Below are positions 36,527 through 44,748 of a DNA stretch of 64,000 nucleotides, one piece after another. The translations under genes were made by a program, and so were the position numbers. Position 1 is the first letter of the stretch, and every line of letters starts with the position of its first letter. Under the pieces are notes generated by a model, which did no database searches, was not told the DNA's origin, and worked only from the letters and a program-made list of their open reading frames with translations. Source of the stretch: CATOSD01 sp965203135 (lineage in GTDB: Bacteria > Chloroflexota > Dehalococcoidia > Lucifugimonadales > CATOSD01); assembly GCA_965203135.1 (NCBI GenBank), contig CBDBBO010000001.1:62001-126000 (forward strand). The letters run 5' to 3'.

Positions 36527-36584
36527 GGCGGTGTTCAGGAAGGGAGCGCCGGAAGGAGGGACTAGAACATAGATTCGGGGGGTA

Positions 36585-37916
36585 CTGACAGGGGTATGTA
36601 ACGGTTGTTAGGTGGGCGCATGGTGAGTCACCTTCAGGTTGGGCTTGGGTTGAGGCCAGGGTTCGGGGAGCAGCCAGACACGGCTCCAGAGGCGACCCTT
36701 GAGCAGCAACCGCCTGAGCCAGTCGATGCCGTGACGGATCACGCTGACGGTGCGCGCCGGACGGCTGTGCGGGTCCCGATGATTGGGAGCCAGCACCTTG
36801 GGCGGCGCCCGCAGGTTGCCTGGATCGATCCTGCGGTCATTGGCGTCTTCCACCCTGGTGCCGTAGGCCAGGGCCAGCAGGGTGGCCACCGAGAGCACCA
36901 GCCAGTGGCGGGAGATGCGCGTTGGGTCGGTGCGGCGGGTCTTGTCCCACTTCCAGCCCAGGCTCTTGAGGGCCTTGAAGCCCAGTTCGATCCAGAAGCG
37001 CAGCGCGTACCAGCTGGGTCCCACCTTGTCGGGCGCAAGGTCGGTGAGGATGACCCAGGGTTCCTCCTGCTCTGCGTACCAGACCACCAGCAGGGTACAA
37101 CGGCGTTTGGCCTTGGCGGTGCTGAAGGCGGCGCCACTGCCGACCCATGCCGTATCGGGACGGGAGACGAAGCGGTGGGCGGGCAACCGGCGTCCACCCT
37201 CGGCACAGAAAGTGATGTTCTTGGGGTAGCGCATACAGGGGTGCCAGTCCTGGTCCCGTATCTGCCGCCACAGCTTGGGACTGGCAATCCCCCGGTCGCA
37301 GAGCACGATGACGGTCATGTCCTTTGGGACTGCTGGAGCCAGGGTTTGCAGCAGTTCCACGGTGGGGTCGACCCAGGAGCCTTTCTGGGCGGCCCGGTGG
37401 ATGCTCCAGGCCACGGGGATGGCGCAACTGCGGTAGAGGACACTGATGACGATGGCCGTGGTCTGGTCGCCTTTGAGCGTTGGATCGACGGCCAGGGCCA
37501 GGCAGTCGGAACGCCACCAGGCCAGGACCCACCGCAGCAGCGACGCGAAGCAGGGAGTAACGTCCAACTCGGTCCGGCAGGGTCGGGCCCGGTCGCTGCC
37601 GTCGTACAGCCACTCTCTGAGGTACTGGCGCAGGCTGTTCCATCTACCCCAGGGCGACAGCGCCGAGGCCACGGCGTTCTGGCAGGCACTACCCGCGAGG
37701 ATAGCCCCGCAAACCCACAGCACCAAGCCGGTCAATTGTGGCTGGGAGAGGTGAGGTAGATGCGTTTCAATCGTCTTTTGCATCTGATAGCATTCTCTGG
37801 GAAGGCGCATCGAGGGTCTCCTGCATCTGGTGGTCTCACAACCAAGATGCGGGATGCCGGTGCGCCTTCCCAAGCTAAGCGCACGCCCGATTTCGGCCCT
37901 TACATACCCCTGTCAG
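36585..37916 (-). mobile_element. IS4-family insertion sequence
   Basis: 1332 bp with terminal inverted repeats CTGACAGGGGTATGTAA at both ends. No convincing target duplication: GGGGTA occurs just outside on both sides but at unequal distances. It lies directly upstream of the giant surface-protein gene and may have replaced its promoter. A truncated relative lies at about 62228-62465. Confidence 0.88.
36608..37810 (-). CDS. IS4-family transposase
   Basis: 400 residues from ATG at 37810, with AGGAG 7 bases upstream. LALAVDPTLKGDQTT carries the first Asp, DMTVIVLCDRGIASPKLWRQ the second, and YALRFWIELGFKALK matches the Y-(2)-R-(3)-E-(6)-K signature of IS4 exactly. The frame is intact over its length and ends 24 bases inside the left terminal repeat, so the element may be active. 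Confidence 0.92.
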   Translation of the reverse strand: MRLPRECYQMQKTIETHLPHLSQPQLTGLVLWVCGAILAGSACQNAVASALSPWGRWNSLRQYLREWLYDGSDRARPCRTELDVTPCFASLLRWVLAWWRSDCLALAVDPTLKGDQTTAIVISVLYRSCAIPVAWSIHRAAQKGSWVDPTVELLQTLAPAVPKDMTVIVLCDRGIASPKLWRQIRDQDWHPCMRYPKNITFCAEGGRRLPAHRFVSRPDTAWVGSGAAFSTAKAKRRCTLLVVWYAEQEEPWVILTDLAPDKVGPSWYALRFWIELGFKALKSLGWKWDKTRRTDPTRISRHWLVLSVATLLALAYGTRVEDANDRRIDPGNLRAPPKVLAPNHRDPHSRPARTVSVIRHGIDWLRRLLLKGRLWSRVWLLPEPWPQPKPNLKVTHHAPT

Positions 37917-38400
37917 CAATGGGGTAGCGGGCATGGCCGCCCTCGGCAGGCGGCGCGCCCTGCGGCTGTCGTTGCTGCTGTCGAACATGGCTGCTGGATA
38001 CCTCCTGTTCTATTTCGCCTTCCATCGGGTCGCCGGCTGCCCCGCTTGGAGGGCCGCCGCTACGGACGCCAACCGCCCAAGACCCGCCGCATGGCGACAG
38101 GTTCACCAACCATTATAGAATCGGTACGTGCATTTACCGTTCATAAACACCCTGTTTTCGGAGAAGTTGTGTGACAGTTTTTCGTGCACTTTCCGCGATT
38201 CATAGCTGAATGGGCCAAAATCGGGGCGCACAGGCCGGGTTTGGGGGAGAAGGACGGCGCGGGACGGCGCACGTAGTAGTACTCAGCTACGGGCTTCGGC
38301 CGCTCGTATAGAGACTGGCGCCGCAGGGCGAAGCTGCGGCTCGCCGAGGATGCCCGCCAGCTCCGTCGAATCGACGAACGGCGTCCGGATAATGCCATTA
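37917..38400. other. Gene-poor region right of the IS4 element
   Basis: About 480 bases with only short frames that resemble no family (the longest, 37933-38118, is hydrophobic in its middle). From about 38120 to 38180 the sequence is markedly AT-richer (CATTTACCGTTCATAAAC). Nothing is supported as a gene. Confidence 0.4.
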
Positions 38401-38401
38401 A

Positions 38402-38480
38402 GAGCCTGTCCGATAAGTCCCTTCCCCCTTGATGGGGGAAGGTTAGGATGGGGGTGATGAACGGGTTGTCGGATAGGCTC
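38402..38480. mobile_element. 79-bp MITE with IS5-type ends enclosing the main dispersed repeat
   Basis: The ends GAGCCTGTCCGATAA and TTGTCGGATAGGCTC are inverted copies matching the ends of the IS5 element at 23439-24373 (AGAGCCTATCC). TAA is repeated on both sides (38399-38401 and 38481-38483). The inside is the stem CCTTCCCCCTTGATGGGGGA and AGG followed by TTAGGATGGGGGTGA. It may be mobilised in trans by the IS5 transposase. Confidence 0.8.
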
Positions 38481-38622
38481 TAAGTAGCTGTCCTTCGGAG
38501 AGGGCCCTGTTCTGAGCGCAACCATTGAGCGCCCCGGTGGGCAACCATCATGTGTCTGAGTGTCTGTGGTGCGGATTGACGTATCTTTTGATAGCTGTAC
38601 CGGCACACGATGTAATCAATTC

Positions 38623-38931
38623 ATGATCCGTTCGTTTCGCCATCGAGGGTTGAGGCGGCTCTATGAGCGGGACGACCCCGGCGGGATAGCCGCCGACCAG
38701 TTGGACCTAATCACTCTCGCCCTGGCAGACCTGGATGCCGCCGGCAAGCCGAGTGATCTCGGTCTGCCAGGATACAGACTGCATCCACTCAGAGGGGACC
38801 GAAGGGGATTGTGGAGCATTTGGAGAGAGACCATGCCTATGAAGAATCCCCCCCATCCAGGTCGCAGCGTCAGGGAGAACTGCCTGGACCCTCTCGGACT
38901 GAGCGTAACGAGGATATTGGCTCTGAAATGA
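38623..38931 (+). pseudogene. HigB-HigA toxin-antitoxin remnant, fused by deletion
   Basis: The frame starts MIRSFRHRGLRRLYERDDPG and reaches GYRLHPLRGDRRGLWSI, the first two thirds of a HigB/RelE-type toxin. It then jumps to MPMKNPPHPGRSVRENCLDP and LGLSVTR, the N-terminus of a HigA antitoxin, and stops after LALK. The catalytic C-terminal part of HigB (usually NWRIVFRF...) and the HigA helix-turn-helix are gone. One in-frame deletion plus loss of the antitoxin tail explains it. Not expected to be functional. Confidence 0.75.
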
Positions 38932-39213
38932 AACCCGATTCCGACAGCGACCGAAGCCAAGAAAGCGTCATCAACGACACACTGGCCCGATTTCTCCGGG
39001 AACGGTGTGGGCTGTCTGCGGTCGCCGAGACGTCGCATGACGGCGGCATCCCGACATCATCGTCCGTCTGTCGGAGGGCCCCGTGATTCTGGAGACTGAG
39101 TCTGAACCCGCCTTGACCGTGGAAGCGGACGTCCTCTCCCACCTTGGTATGAAGATAGATGGCCAGAGGGTGCAGAACGCCTTCGCTGTCGCGGTGCACC
39201 AATCTCTACGCTG
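38928..39213 (+). pseudogene. Fragment of a restriction-like nuclease/methylase N-terminus, frameshifted
   Basis: ATG at 38928 overlaps the stop of the HigBA remnant. MKPDSDSDRSQESVINDTLA continues as ARFLRERCGLSAVAETSHDG, then a missing base near 39052 shifts into PDIIVRLSEGPVILETESEP followed by LTVEADVLSHLGM and FAVAVHQSLR, then a stop. PD-x(n)-ExE with TVEADxLSxLG is the start of some restriction/modification enzymes with a PD-(D/E)XK-like N-domain. Only about 90 codons remain. Confidence 0.55.
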
Positions 39214-39370
39214 AATGGCGTTACGTATCGGGCCCGCAAAGTTTGCCGAATTAGCGTCGAGTGAGAGAACGAGATGCGAACTTGATACCGGACCCTACCG
39301 ACGCTACTATGTGCCCATCGTATCTCGTAGAGAACCGGATTGATCGCGGATCATGTGGACAGGATTTCGG

Positions 39371-40369
39371 ATGAGCAACGGGGTAGTGTTGGAAGTTCAG
39401 GACCTGCGGGTCTACTTCTACACCAGGTGGGGCCTGGTGAAGGCGGTGGACGGGGTCACCTTCGACGTCCGGGTTGGGGAGACTCTGGGCATTGTGGGGG
39501 AATCCGGGTCCGGCAAGTCCGTCACCGCGCTTTCCATCATGAGACTGATCCCCTCACCACCAGGCAAGATAGAAGGAGGCTTCGTTGGCCTGAATGGCGA
39601 GGACATTCTGAGTCTGAGCGAGAGCCAGATGCAGCGCATCAGGGGACAGCGCGTTGCGATGATCTTCCAAGACCCGATGACATCTCTAAACCCTGTCTTC
39701 AACATCGGCAACCAGGTGGGCGAAACGCTGAAGATTCATCAGCGGTTGAGCGGGAGTGCGCTAGCTCGGCGGGTGATCGGCGCGCTGAGGCTGGTCCGCA
39801 TCCCGGCGCCTGAGACCCGAGTTAGGGATTATCCCCACCAAATGAGCGGCGGGATGCGCCAGAGAATCGTCGGCGCGATCGCGAGCTCCTGTCAGCCAGA
39901 GGTGTTGATCGCAGACGAGCCCACGACTTCACTCGATCTGACAATTCAGGCTCAGTACCTGCAACTCCTGAAGCAGTTGCAGCAGGAGACTGGAGTCGGG
40001 ATGATCTTTATCACACACGACTTCGGGATTGTGGCTGACGTCTGTGACAGAGTGGCCGTCATGTACGCCGGCAAGATTGTGGAGGAAGGCGAGGTCAGGG
40101 AGATCTTCAACAGCCCTTCACATCCTTACACTCAGGCGCTGCTGGAGTCTCTGCCGAAATTGGATGAGAAGGTGGACAGGCTCTACTCTATCGAAGGGCA
40201 GCCTCCAAGGCTCTATGATCTTCCCCCCGGATGCTCCTTTGCGCCCAGGTGCCCTTACGCGGAAGAGGTGTGCCGCGAAGAGTACCCACTCGATACATCC
40301 GTGAAGCCGGGGCACACAGCCAGCTGTTGGAAGCTGGTGAACTACGAGCGAGCTGCGGTCAATGGTTGA
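39371..40369 (+). CDS. Oligopeptide/dipeptide ABC transporter ATPase (OppD/DppD type)
   Basis: 332 residues from ATG at 39371; an ATG 18 bases earlier is possible. Walker A GESGSGKS, signature MSGGMRQR and Walker B VLIADEPTTSLD are intact. The C-terminal Cys-rich loop (PPGCSFAPRCPYAEEVC) is the iron-sulfur-binding extension typical of Opp/Dpp ATPases. It pairs with the next gene, overlapping by 8 bases. Its permeases and binding protein are probably those encoded on the other strand at 47-51 kb. Confidence 0.93.
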   Translation: MSNGVVLEVQDLRVYFYTRWGLVKAVDGVTFDVRVGETLGIVGESGSGKSVTALSIMRLIPSPPGKIEGGFVGLNGEDILSLSESQMQRIRGQRVAMIFQDPMTSLNPVFNIGNQVGETLKIHQRLSGSALARRVIGALRLVRIPAPETRVRDYPHQMSGGMRQRIVGAIASSCQPEVLIADEPTTSLDLTIQAQYLQLLKQLQQETGVGMIFITHDFGIVADVCDRVAVMYAGKIVEEGEVREIFNSPSHPYTQALLESLPKLDEKVDRLYSIEGQPPRLYDLPPGCSFAPRCPYAEEVCREEYPLDTSVKPGHTASCWKLVNYERAAVNG

Positions 40370-41345
40370 CGAAGCCCTGGTCGAAGTTGAGGACCTCAGG
40401 AAGCACTTCACCGTTTCCAGAGGGGTGCTGAGGCGCCACTCGAGCTCGCTCAAAGCTGTTGATGGTGTCTCGTTCAAGATCTGGCCTGGCATGTCGTATG
40501 GGCTGGTGGGGGAGTCCGGGTGCGGCAAGAGCACGACGGCCAAGATGATACTGCGCCTCGAACGGCCTACGTCTGGCGAGATACGCTTCAACGGCGAGAG
40601 CATCTACGACCTGAACCAGGCTGGCAGAAGGAGATACAGGAGCTCTGTGCAGGCGGTGTTTCAAGACCCCTGGTCTTCGCTCAATCCGCGCATGAGGGTA
40701 GGAAGCATCATATCAGAGCCTCTGGAGGTAAACTCAGACATCTCGCGGGCCGATCTGCGGGCGAAAGTGGCTTCGCTTCTGCAGGATGTGGGGCTCCATT
40801 CCTCACAGGCGGAACTCTACCCTCACGAGTTCAGCGGGGGACAGCGACAGCGCATCACTATCGCACGGGCACTGGCGTTGAACCCGGCCCTGATAGTCCT
40901 GGACGAACCCGTATCGGCACTGGACGTCTCCATTCGAGCGCAGATTATGAATCTGCTGAAGGACTTGCAGGAACGATACAGTCTGAGCTATCTGCTCATA
41001 GCCCACAACCTGTCCACAGTGCGACACATGTGCGACCGGGTCGGTGTCATGTACCTGGGCAAGATAGTGGAGGAAGCGGACGATCTGTTCGAGAATCCTC
41101 TTCACCCGTACACCAAGGCGCTGATTTCCTCGGCATTGCCGTCGCACCCCGATATGCGACGCGATCGGGTCATACTTGCCGGAGAGGTCCCGTCGCCGTT
41201 AGACCCACCACCCGGCTGCCGATTCAATCCGAGGTGCTCATACGCGATGACGCACTGCTCCCAGCTTGAACCCCGCCTCGAACAGCAATCTCCGGAGCAT
41301 CTGGTCGCGTGTCACCTTTTCTCTGACGGGCCAACTGCCGGGTAG
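40362..41345 (+). CDS. Oligopeptide/dipeptide ABC transporter ATPase (OppF/DppF type)
   Basis: 327 residues. Walker A GESGCGKST, signature FSGGQRQR and Walker B LIVLDEPVSALD are intact, and the Opp-type C-terminal PPPGCRFNPRCSYAMTHC loop is present. Start ATG overlaps the OppD-like stop by 8 bases. Together the two form the heterodimeric engine of a family-5 uptake system. Confidence 0.93.
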   Translation: MVDEALVEVEDLRKHFTVSRGVLRRHSSSLKAVDGVSFKIWPGMSYGLVGESGCGKSTTAKMILRLERPTSGEIRFNGESIYDLNQAGRRRYRSSVQAVFQDPWSSLNPRMRVGSIISEPLEVNSDISRADLRAKVASLLQDVGLHSSQAELYPHEFSGGQRQRITIARALALNPALIVLDEPVSALDVSIRAQIMNLLKDLQERYSLSYLLIAHNLSTVRHMCDRVGVMYLGKIVEEADDLFENPLHPYTKALISSALPSHPDMRRDRVILAGEVPSPLDPPPGCRFNPRCSYAMTHCSQLEPRLEQQSPEHLVACHLFSDGPTAG

Positions 41346-41411
41346 AGGCACAGACGAGCAGGGCGAGCCGCCGAGCCGCTGTTGACTTGGTTGTCCCACG
41401 GAGGCAACGGT

Positions 41412-42488
41412 ATGATGAGCGACCTTACGGGCAGAGTGCAGACCGTGCTGGGCGCAATCGAACCCGAACTGTTGGGGGTCACTCTCACACACGAGCATCT
41501 CCTGGCGGACGGCTCTCCCATCAACGCCCCCCAACCACCCGCGCAGGTCACCGGCAAGCAGCTCTACTTCGAGGAACTCTCGCTGGAGAACGTAGGGCTG
41601 ATACGTTACTACGCCGCACCGAATCTCGAAGACAGACGTCTCCTCGACGTCGACACCGCCATATCGGAGGCGACGCTGTTCGGGCAGCACGGTGGAGAGA
41701 CTCTAGTGGACGTGACGCCCGTAGGCCTGGGAAGGGATCCTGTGGGCTTGTCCGTCGTTTCGCGCGCGACAGGCCTGAACGTCGTGATGGGGGGGTCTTA
41801 CTACACCTCGAAAGCTCATCCGCCCGACATGGACAGCCGAACCGAGGATGACCTCGTCGAGCGTATGGTCCTCGACGTAACGGAGGGCGTGGACGGCACG
41901 GGCATTAGGAGCGGCATTCTTGGGGAAGTGGGGTGTTCCTGGCCCCTGACCGTCAACGAGCGCAAGGTGCTTCGCGCCACCGGCCGCGCCCAGCGGCTCA
42001 CCGGAGCTCCCATAACGGTGCATCCAGGCCAGGGAGACGAGAGGGCTCCCATGGAGATACTGGAGGAGCTCGATGGAGCGGGCGCCGACCTCGGAAGGGT
42101 GATAATGGGCCACATTGAGCGCACCGTGTTTCGCAAGGAAGTGTTTCTGCGACTGGCAGAGAGCGGCTGTAACATCGAGTGGGACCTTTTCGGCAGGGAG
42201 GACTCCTTCCATGCTCTAAACCTGGGGATAGAGCTACCCGGCGAGGGCGCACGTATTGATCAAATCGCCTGGCTGAGCTCGCACGGATATGCCGACAAGA
42301 TTCTGATTTCGCACGACATTGGGTCCAAGAGACATCTAGTCAGATATGGCGGACATGGATACTTCTACATTCTCCGGAACACGGTTCCTAGAATGCGAAA
42401 CCACGGATTCACCGGGGACGATATCAGCCGAATCCTGGTCGAGAATCCCAGGAGGGTGTTGACATTCGCCCAGCCGAAGAGGGACTGA
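41412..42488 (+). CDS. Phosphotriesterase-related hydrolase 1
   Basis: 358 residues from ATG at 41412 (GGAGG 7 bases upstream). VTLTHEHLLADG has the HxH metal pair, ITVHPGQG and IMGHIER the later His residues and ISHDIGSK the catalytic Asp. The bridging residue is Glu in GILGEVGCS, as in PHP-type homologues, instead of carbamylated Lys. Members hydrolyse lactones or phosphotriesters. Adjacent to peptide-type transport ATPases and a second related gene; it probably processes the imported compound. Confidence 0.9.
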   Translation: MMSDLTGRVQTVLGAIEPELLGVTLTHEHLLADGSPINAPQPPAQVTGKQLYFEELSLENVGLIRYYAAPNLEDRRLLDVDTAISEATLFGQHGGETLVDVTPVGLGRDPVGLSVVSRATGLNVVMGGSYYTSKAHPPDMDSRTEDDLVERMVLDVTEGVDGTGIRSGILGEVGCSWPLTVNERKVLRATGRAQRLTGAPITVHPGQGDERAPMEILEELDGAGADLGRVIMGHIERTVFRKEVFLRLAESGCNIEWDLFGREDSFHALNLGIELPGEGARIDQIAWLSSHGYADKILISHDIGSKRHLVRYGGHGYFYILRNTVPRMRNHGFTGDDISRILVENPRRVLTFAQPKRD

Positions 42489-42552
42489 CCGCGGCGGCGT
42501 GAATCGCGGGGGTGGGTTCGAGCCGGAACAGGGATAGCAAGGGGGCGAGACG

Positions 42553-43616
42553 TTGGACGTCGCCGAAATGAAAGGCAAAGTGCAAACGGTCTTGGGCGCC
42601 ATCGCGCCGGAAGAGCTTGGTGTCACCGTGACGCACGAGCACCTTCTGATGAGCGGGGAGTGCTACTTCGTCGAGCCTGAGGAAGCCAGCAAGAGGGCAT
42701 ACGTGGATGCCCCGCTCACAGTTGACATGCTGGGGATCATTCGCCAGGTGCGGGAGCACAACTTGGACAATCGCAGGCTGTGGGACGTGCAGATCGCCAT
42801 CGAGGAAGTGTCTCTCTACAAGCAGTTCGGTGGAAAGTCGCTTGTGGATGCAACGTCAATCGGCGTGGGTCGAGACCCCGTAGGACTGGCCCGAATTTCG
42901 CGGGCCACCGGACTCAACGTCATCATGGGGGCGGGATACTACGTGCCGCTATCTCATCCGGCGGACATGGCCAAAAGACCGACGACGAAATCGCCGCTGA
43001 GATGGTGCAGGACATCACCACCGGCGTGGGGTGGACGGGTATCCGGTCGGGCATCATTGGAGAGCTTGGCTGCGTATGGCCGATGGCCGAGAATGTGCGA
43101 AAGGTGCTGCGGGCCGCCGTCCACGCTCAGAACGAGACCGGGGCACCCATCCTTGTTCACCCGGGTGCGAATCCCGAGTCACCACTCGAGATAATCGACC
43201 TGATGGCCAAAGCAGGCGTCGATACCGAGCGACTGATTATGGGACACGTCGACGACCGCATTACCGACCTTGGGGCGCTGAGGGGACTGGCGGAAACTGG
43301 ATGCTACATCGAGTACGACGGCTTTGGAACCGAGGACACCGCGATCAATCTTTCCATAACGAGCAGGACCTACAATCCGCCGAGTGACGATCAAAGGCTG
43401 GACAGGATCGAGTTTCTGGTAGCCGAGGGCTATCTGGACAAGATCGTGATCGCCCAAGACGTGTCGAACAAGTACCAGTACAGGCGATATGGGGGCAAGG
43501 GCTACGCCCACATACTCAACAACATAGTGCCGCGGCTAAGAAGAAGGGGCTTCAGCGAAACCCAGGTACAGGCCATCCTGGTGGACAATCCTCGGGACGT
43601 CCTAACGTTCCGGTAA
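42553..43616 (+). pseudogene. Phosphotriesterase-related hydrolase 2, one-base frameshift
   Basis: It starts at TTG 42553 with GGGGGCGAG upstream: MDVAEMKGKVQTVLGAIAPE, then TVTHEHLLMSGE (HxH). At the A4 run 42973-42976 the frame is lost: the reading ADMAKKTDDEIAAEMVQD continues one base away to GIIGELGCV, ILVHPGANP, IMGHVDDR and VIAQDVSNKYQ with all other metal ligands. One missing A explains it. It may be a real lesion or a homopolymer sequencing error. Otherwise full length (about 354 residues) and clearly a paralogue of the gene upstream. Confidence 0.88.
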
Positions 43617-43656
43617 CGCCATCCACACTGAGCCGGACGGTTACCTGATTGGCGGT

Positions 43657-44568
43657 CTAGCCCTTGCGTCCGAAATTGATGGCCTGCTCCACAATGTCAA
43701 GGCCCACTTCCTCTCCCCAGGCGGCCAAGAGGTGTTGCGTAATCGGCTGTGGGACGCTTCCGTCGCCAATCTGTCGCTTGTCCACCCTGCTGACAGGGAG
43801 AATACAGGGGCTGGTTCCCGTGAAGAACACCTCGTCGGCAGTGTAGAGGTCATACGGTTGAAGGTTCTCCTGGCTCGCTGGTATGCCCAACTTGTGGGCA
43901 AGGTCGAACACCATCTGCCGGGATACGCTCTGGAGAATCGCGTCGTCGGGCGGCGCTCGTAAGACTCCGTCGGTCACAACAAATACGCTCCAGCCTGTTC
44001 CTTCAGTAAGGTTGCCGTTCGAGTCCAGTAGCAGCGCCCATCCCTCAGGGTCTATGTCTGCCACCTCCAACTCCGCCAGGTTGAAGTTCATGCGGCTGAA
44101 GTGTTTGATCTTCGGATCCAGGGAGTCGGCCGAGTAGCTCCGGGTTCGGGCAATTACCGCGTGCGCCCCATTCAGATAGGAAGGAAGGTACTTGTCCCAG
44201 TCAATGTCAAGGACCTTGACGCAGACGGTGGGCGGCCCCGCTGTGTGCGTCCAGCGGCCCGGTCCCCTGGTGACGAAAGTCCAGATCACGAAGTCCCCCG
44301 CAGCGGCTCTCAGGTGTTCATTGCGCTCGATGGCCTCCTCGTTTATGGCCAGCATCTCGTCTGGCGAAAGACCCGGATCAAGCCGTATGTACTTGAGAGA
44401 GCGATACAGACGGTCGACATGCTCCCTCATGCGAAAGCTCTTGCCGTTAAACGTGCGGCCGGCGTCGAAGACCGTGTCGCCCAGCAGGAAGCCGCGGTCG
44501 CTGGGATCGATCTTCACCTGGCTGAAGGGCATCCACTCACCATTGAAGTACGTTTGGTAGTCAGCCAT
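43657..44568 (-). CDS. Class IV aminotransferase (branched-chain / D-amino acid type)
   Basis: 303 residues from ATG at 44568. DRGFLLGDTVFDAGRTFNGK and MREHVDRLYRSLKYI form the N-terminal domain; the PLP lysine lies in DPKIKHFSRMNFNLAELEV, and LTEGTGWSVFVV and ADEVFFTGTSPCILPV are the cofactor-phosphate and family motifs. It transfers an amino group between a branched-chain-like or D-amino acid and a keto acid. It reads away from the IolD-type gene and fits the catabolic cluster. Confidence 0.9.
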   Translation of the reverse strand: MADYQTYFNGEWMPFSQVKIDPSDRGFLLGDTVFDAGRTFNGKSFRMREHVDRLYRSLKYIRLDPGLSPDEMLAINEEAIERNEHLRAAAGDFVIWTFVTRGPGRWTHTAGPPTVCVKVLDIDWDKYLPSYLNGAHAVIARTRSYSADSLDPKIKHFSRMNFNLAELEVADIDPEGWALLLDSNGNLTEGTGWSVFVVTDGVLRAPPDDAILQSVSRQMVFDLAHKLGIPASQENLQPYDLYTADEVFFTGTSPCILPVSRVDKRQIGDGSVPQPITQHLLAAWGEEVGLDIVEQAINFGRKG

Positions 44569-44748
44569 CTCATCTCCCGCGTATCAGGCCTTCTATGCAC
44601 CAAGTCATTGGGCTCGTACACTGTGGGTCTATGTGGGAATTACATCACGCGGCAGATGGGGTGTCAATCCGAAACACACCATCTGAGTCGCTGTTTGACA
44701 CTTTAGCGAACCGCTTGTAGCCTATCGGGTACTGGTGAAGTGAGAGAT
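44569..44748. promoter_or_regulatory. Divergent promoter region, aminotransferase / IolD-type gene
   Basis: 180 bases between divergent catabolic genes; comparatively AT-rich. It contains a near-palindrome CACACCATCTGAGTCGCTG but no clear operator. Likely holds both promoters. Confidence 0.3.

Noticed and set aside
36585..37916. Clear target duplication for the IS4 element
   Set aside because: GGGGTA occurs near both ends but at different distances from the inverted repeats, so no duplication is claimed.
37933..38118. Small membrane protein gene
   Set aside because: No ribosome-binding site, no family resemblance, and it lies in apparent debris beside an IS.
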